A DNA stretch of 33,480 nucleotides from Deltaproteobacteria bacterium (GTDB lineage Bacteria > Desulfobacterota > Desulfarculia > Adiutricales > Adiutricaceae): positions 1 to 33,480 of the forward strand of contig JAISET010000093.1 of assembly GCA_031264015.1 (NCBI GenBank), in the 5' to 3' direction. Below are positions 32,839-33,480 of this stretch, one piece after another (position 1 is the stretch's first letter; every line of letters begins with the position of its first letter). The position numbers and the translations under genes were made by a program. The notes under the pieces were generated by a model. That model saw nothing but the letters and a program-made list of their open reading frames with translations, had not been told where the DNA came from and ran no database searches.

Positions 32839-33068
32839 GAGTAACCAGAATAAACAGGGAAAATGATCAGATACCCCCGCTTCTTCCCGTAATTAGAAAA
32901 AATCACAGGGAACTACAGCTTAACTTCTTTTCCATTGCGGGTGTGATGGATATGGTCATTGGCATGGGGCTCCCCCTTAATCTTCTAAAGTATATCATAA
33001 ATGCCATTATTATGAAAACAAGCGCGATTGCCCCCCAGGGCGGATGCATATTGTTTTTACTGAATTAA

Positions 33069-33192
33069 GGATCAGTTCAGAAACAATTTGTACGTTTTTC
33101 CGGCCAGGCGTTCTCGTTTTGGCCGGATTGTCAGCGGCCAAAACGAGAACAGCGCCGCCAGGAGAATGTACAAGTTATTTATGAACTGATCC
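33069..33192. mobile_element. 124-bp MITE-like palindromic element
   Basis: The outer 25-bp ends (33069-33093 and 33168-33192) are inverted repeats with 22 of 25 matches, beginning GGATCAGTTCA. Inside, GTTCTCGTTTTGGCC (33110-33124) and GGCCAAAACGAGAAC (33136-33150) are a perfect 15-bp inverted repeat around an 11-nt loop. It has no coding capacity, is far too symmetric for chance, and its ends differ from those of the neighbouring IS. No clear target duplication is visible. It may be a MITE mobilised by another transposase, or a REP-like or attenuator hairpin. Confidence 0.65.
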
Positions 33193-33223
33193 CAATATGC
33201 GTCAGCCCTGATGACACCACACC

Positions 33224-33252
33224 TTGAAATTCCTTTAGCTATACGTTATATT
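33224..33252 (+). promoter_or_regulatory. Promoter of the Rpn-type gene
   Basis: TTGAAA (33224-33229), exact 17-nt spacer, TATATT (33247-33252). Transcription would start near 33259, about 20 nt before the ATG and just ahead of the ribosome site AAGGAAGGGA (33261-33270). Confidence 0.6.
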
Positions 33253-33279
33253 TATAAAAAAAGGAAGGGATTTACCAGT

Positions 33280-33480
33280 ATGGAACTGAGCCCGCTTTTG
33301 CCGACGAACGATTTCGTCTTTAAGAAAATATTTACGAAAGATGTTAAAATTATTGAAGATTTTCTTAAAACAGTGCTGGATTTGCCTCCGGAAGAGTACC
33401 GGGATCTGACGGTACTGGATCCCAATCTGGATCGGGAGTTCATCGAAGACAAGCTTGGCGTTCTGGATGTTAAAATCAAT
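33280..33480 (+). CDS. Rpn-family recombination-promoting nuclease / PD-(D/E)XK transposase (5' part, runs off window)
   Basis: The first 67 codons of a gene that continues past the window. The start is ATG 33280 after AAGGAAGGGA. The product begins MELSPLLPTNDFVFKKIF, the hallmark opening of the Rpn/PDDEXK_2 family (PTNDxxFKxIF). FLKTVLDLPPEEY, then LDPNLDREFIEDKLGVLDVKIN follow; the last piece matches the family DKxSILDVxA strand that carries a catalytic acidic residue of the PD-(D/E)XK fold. These nucleases are often multi-copy and promote recA-independent recombination. Many copies are degenerate; this one is intact as far as it can be read. Confidence 0.85.
   Translation, partial: MELSPLLPTNDFVFKKIFTKDVKIIEDFLKTVLDLPPEEYRDLTVLDPNLDREFIEDKLGVLDVKIN

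Larger units (their letters stand above)
31221..32919 (-). mobile_element. Complete insertion sequence with 31-bp inverted ends and TTAA flanks
   Basis: The outer ends begin GCTGTAGTTCCCTGTGA (left) and its inverse (right). The inverted repeats 31221-31251 and 32889-32919 match at 30 of 31 positions. Both ends are flanked outside by TTAA (31217-31220 and 32920-32923), either a 4-bp target duplication or a palindromic extension of the ends. Length is 1699 bp with one transposase gene. The near-perfect ends and intact gene suggest a recent, possibly active insertion. The transposase is IS4/IS1634-like, but the exact family needs a database match. Confidence 0.85.
32924..33279. other. Spacer between the IS and the Rpn-type gene
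   Basis: No gene. Contains the MITE-like palindrome (33069-33192) and the promoter of the next gene. The first 60 bases beside the IS carry a short minus-strand frame with no recognised family. Confidence 0.6.

Noticed and set aside
33252-33479. Minus-strand frame at the right edge
   Set aside because: Antisense to the Rpn-family opening motif, which has its own promoter and ribosome site.

Overview
The window is 33.5 kb of mostly very GC-rich DNA (strong G/C at third codon positions), with an AT-rich, mobile-element-laden stretch from about 30.5 kb to the end. Gene content is Gram-negative: an Mla-type lipid transport operon with an outer-membrane-type lipoprotein, RseP, and a complete LIV-type amino-acid ABC transporter. 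The rseP-tsaB adjacency and the codon style fit a Desulfobacterota (deltaproteobacterial) gut-type organism, but that assignment is inference and no rRNA or tRNA gene was seen.

Layout. 1-1.2 kb holds the wreck of a zinc-ribbon/TM2-domain membrane protein, ending at a clear + strand terminator. 1.4-3.7 kb (minus) is rseP-tsaB. 3.7-4.4 kb is a gene-free divergent control region. 4.4-9.7 kb is livJ-livH-livM-livG-livF, the last three joined by ATGA overlaps. 9.9-14.5 kb carries three tandem paralogous leucine-rich-repeat (LRR) proteins without signal peptides, each with about fifteen 21-residue repeats and separated by repeat-rich spacers. 14.8-18.7 kb is an Mla/MCE lipid transport operon: STAS-MlaE fusion, MlaF, MlaD and a PqiC-like lipoprotein. 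A GldG-like protein follows (18.8-20.8 kb), converging on a minus-strand pair: a MORN/Sel1 repeat protein followed by a SUMF1-fold protein (20.8-23.8 kb). 24.5-28.8 kb (minus) is a signalling pair: a Cache-type hybrid histidine kinase followed by a GAF/HD-GYP phosphodiesterase. 29.4-30.4 kb is a membrane-anchored alpha/beta hydrolase.

The last 3 kb is a different, AT-rich domain. It contains an MNT nucleotidyltransferase whose HEPN partner survives only as a 3' fragment against an insertion sequence. That IS (31221-32919) has 31-bp inverted ends flanked by TTAA, and a palindromic copy of its inner end motif sits at its own promoter. A 124-bp MITE-like palindrome and the first 67 codons of an Rpn/PD-(D/E)XK transposase-nuclease that runs off the window follow.

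The most unusual items are: the TM2 pseudogene, whose hydrophobic codons look changed in the A/T to G/C direction; the LRR trio with a recent 63-bp repeat duplication and a coding-like acidic microsatellite just upstream of the third gene; the IS whose end motif recurs at its own promoter; and the orphaned MNT gene beside it.
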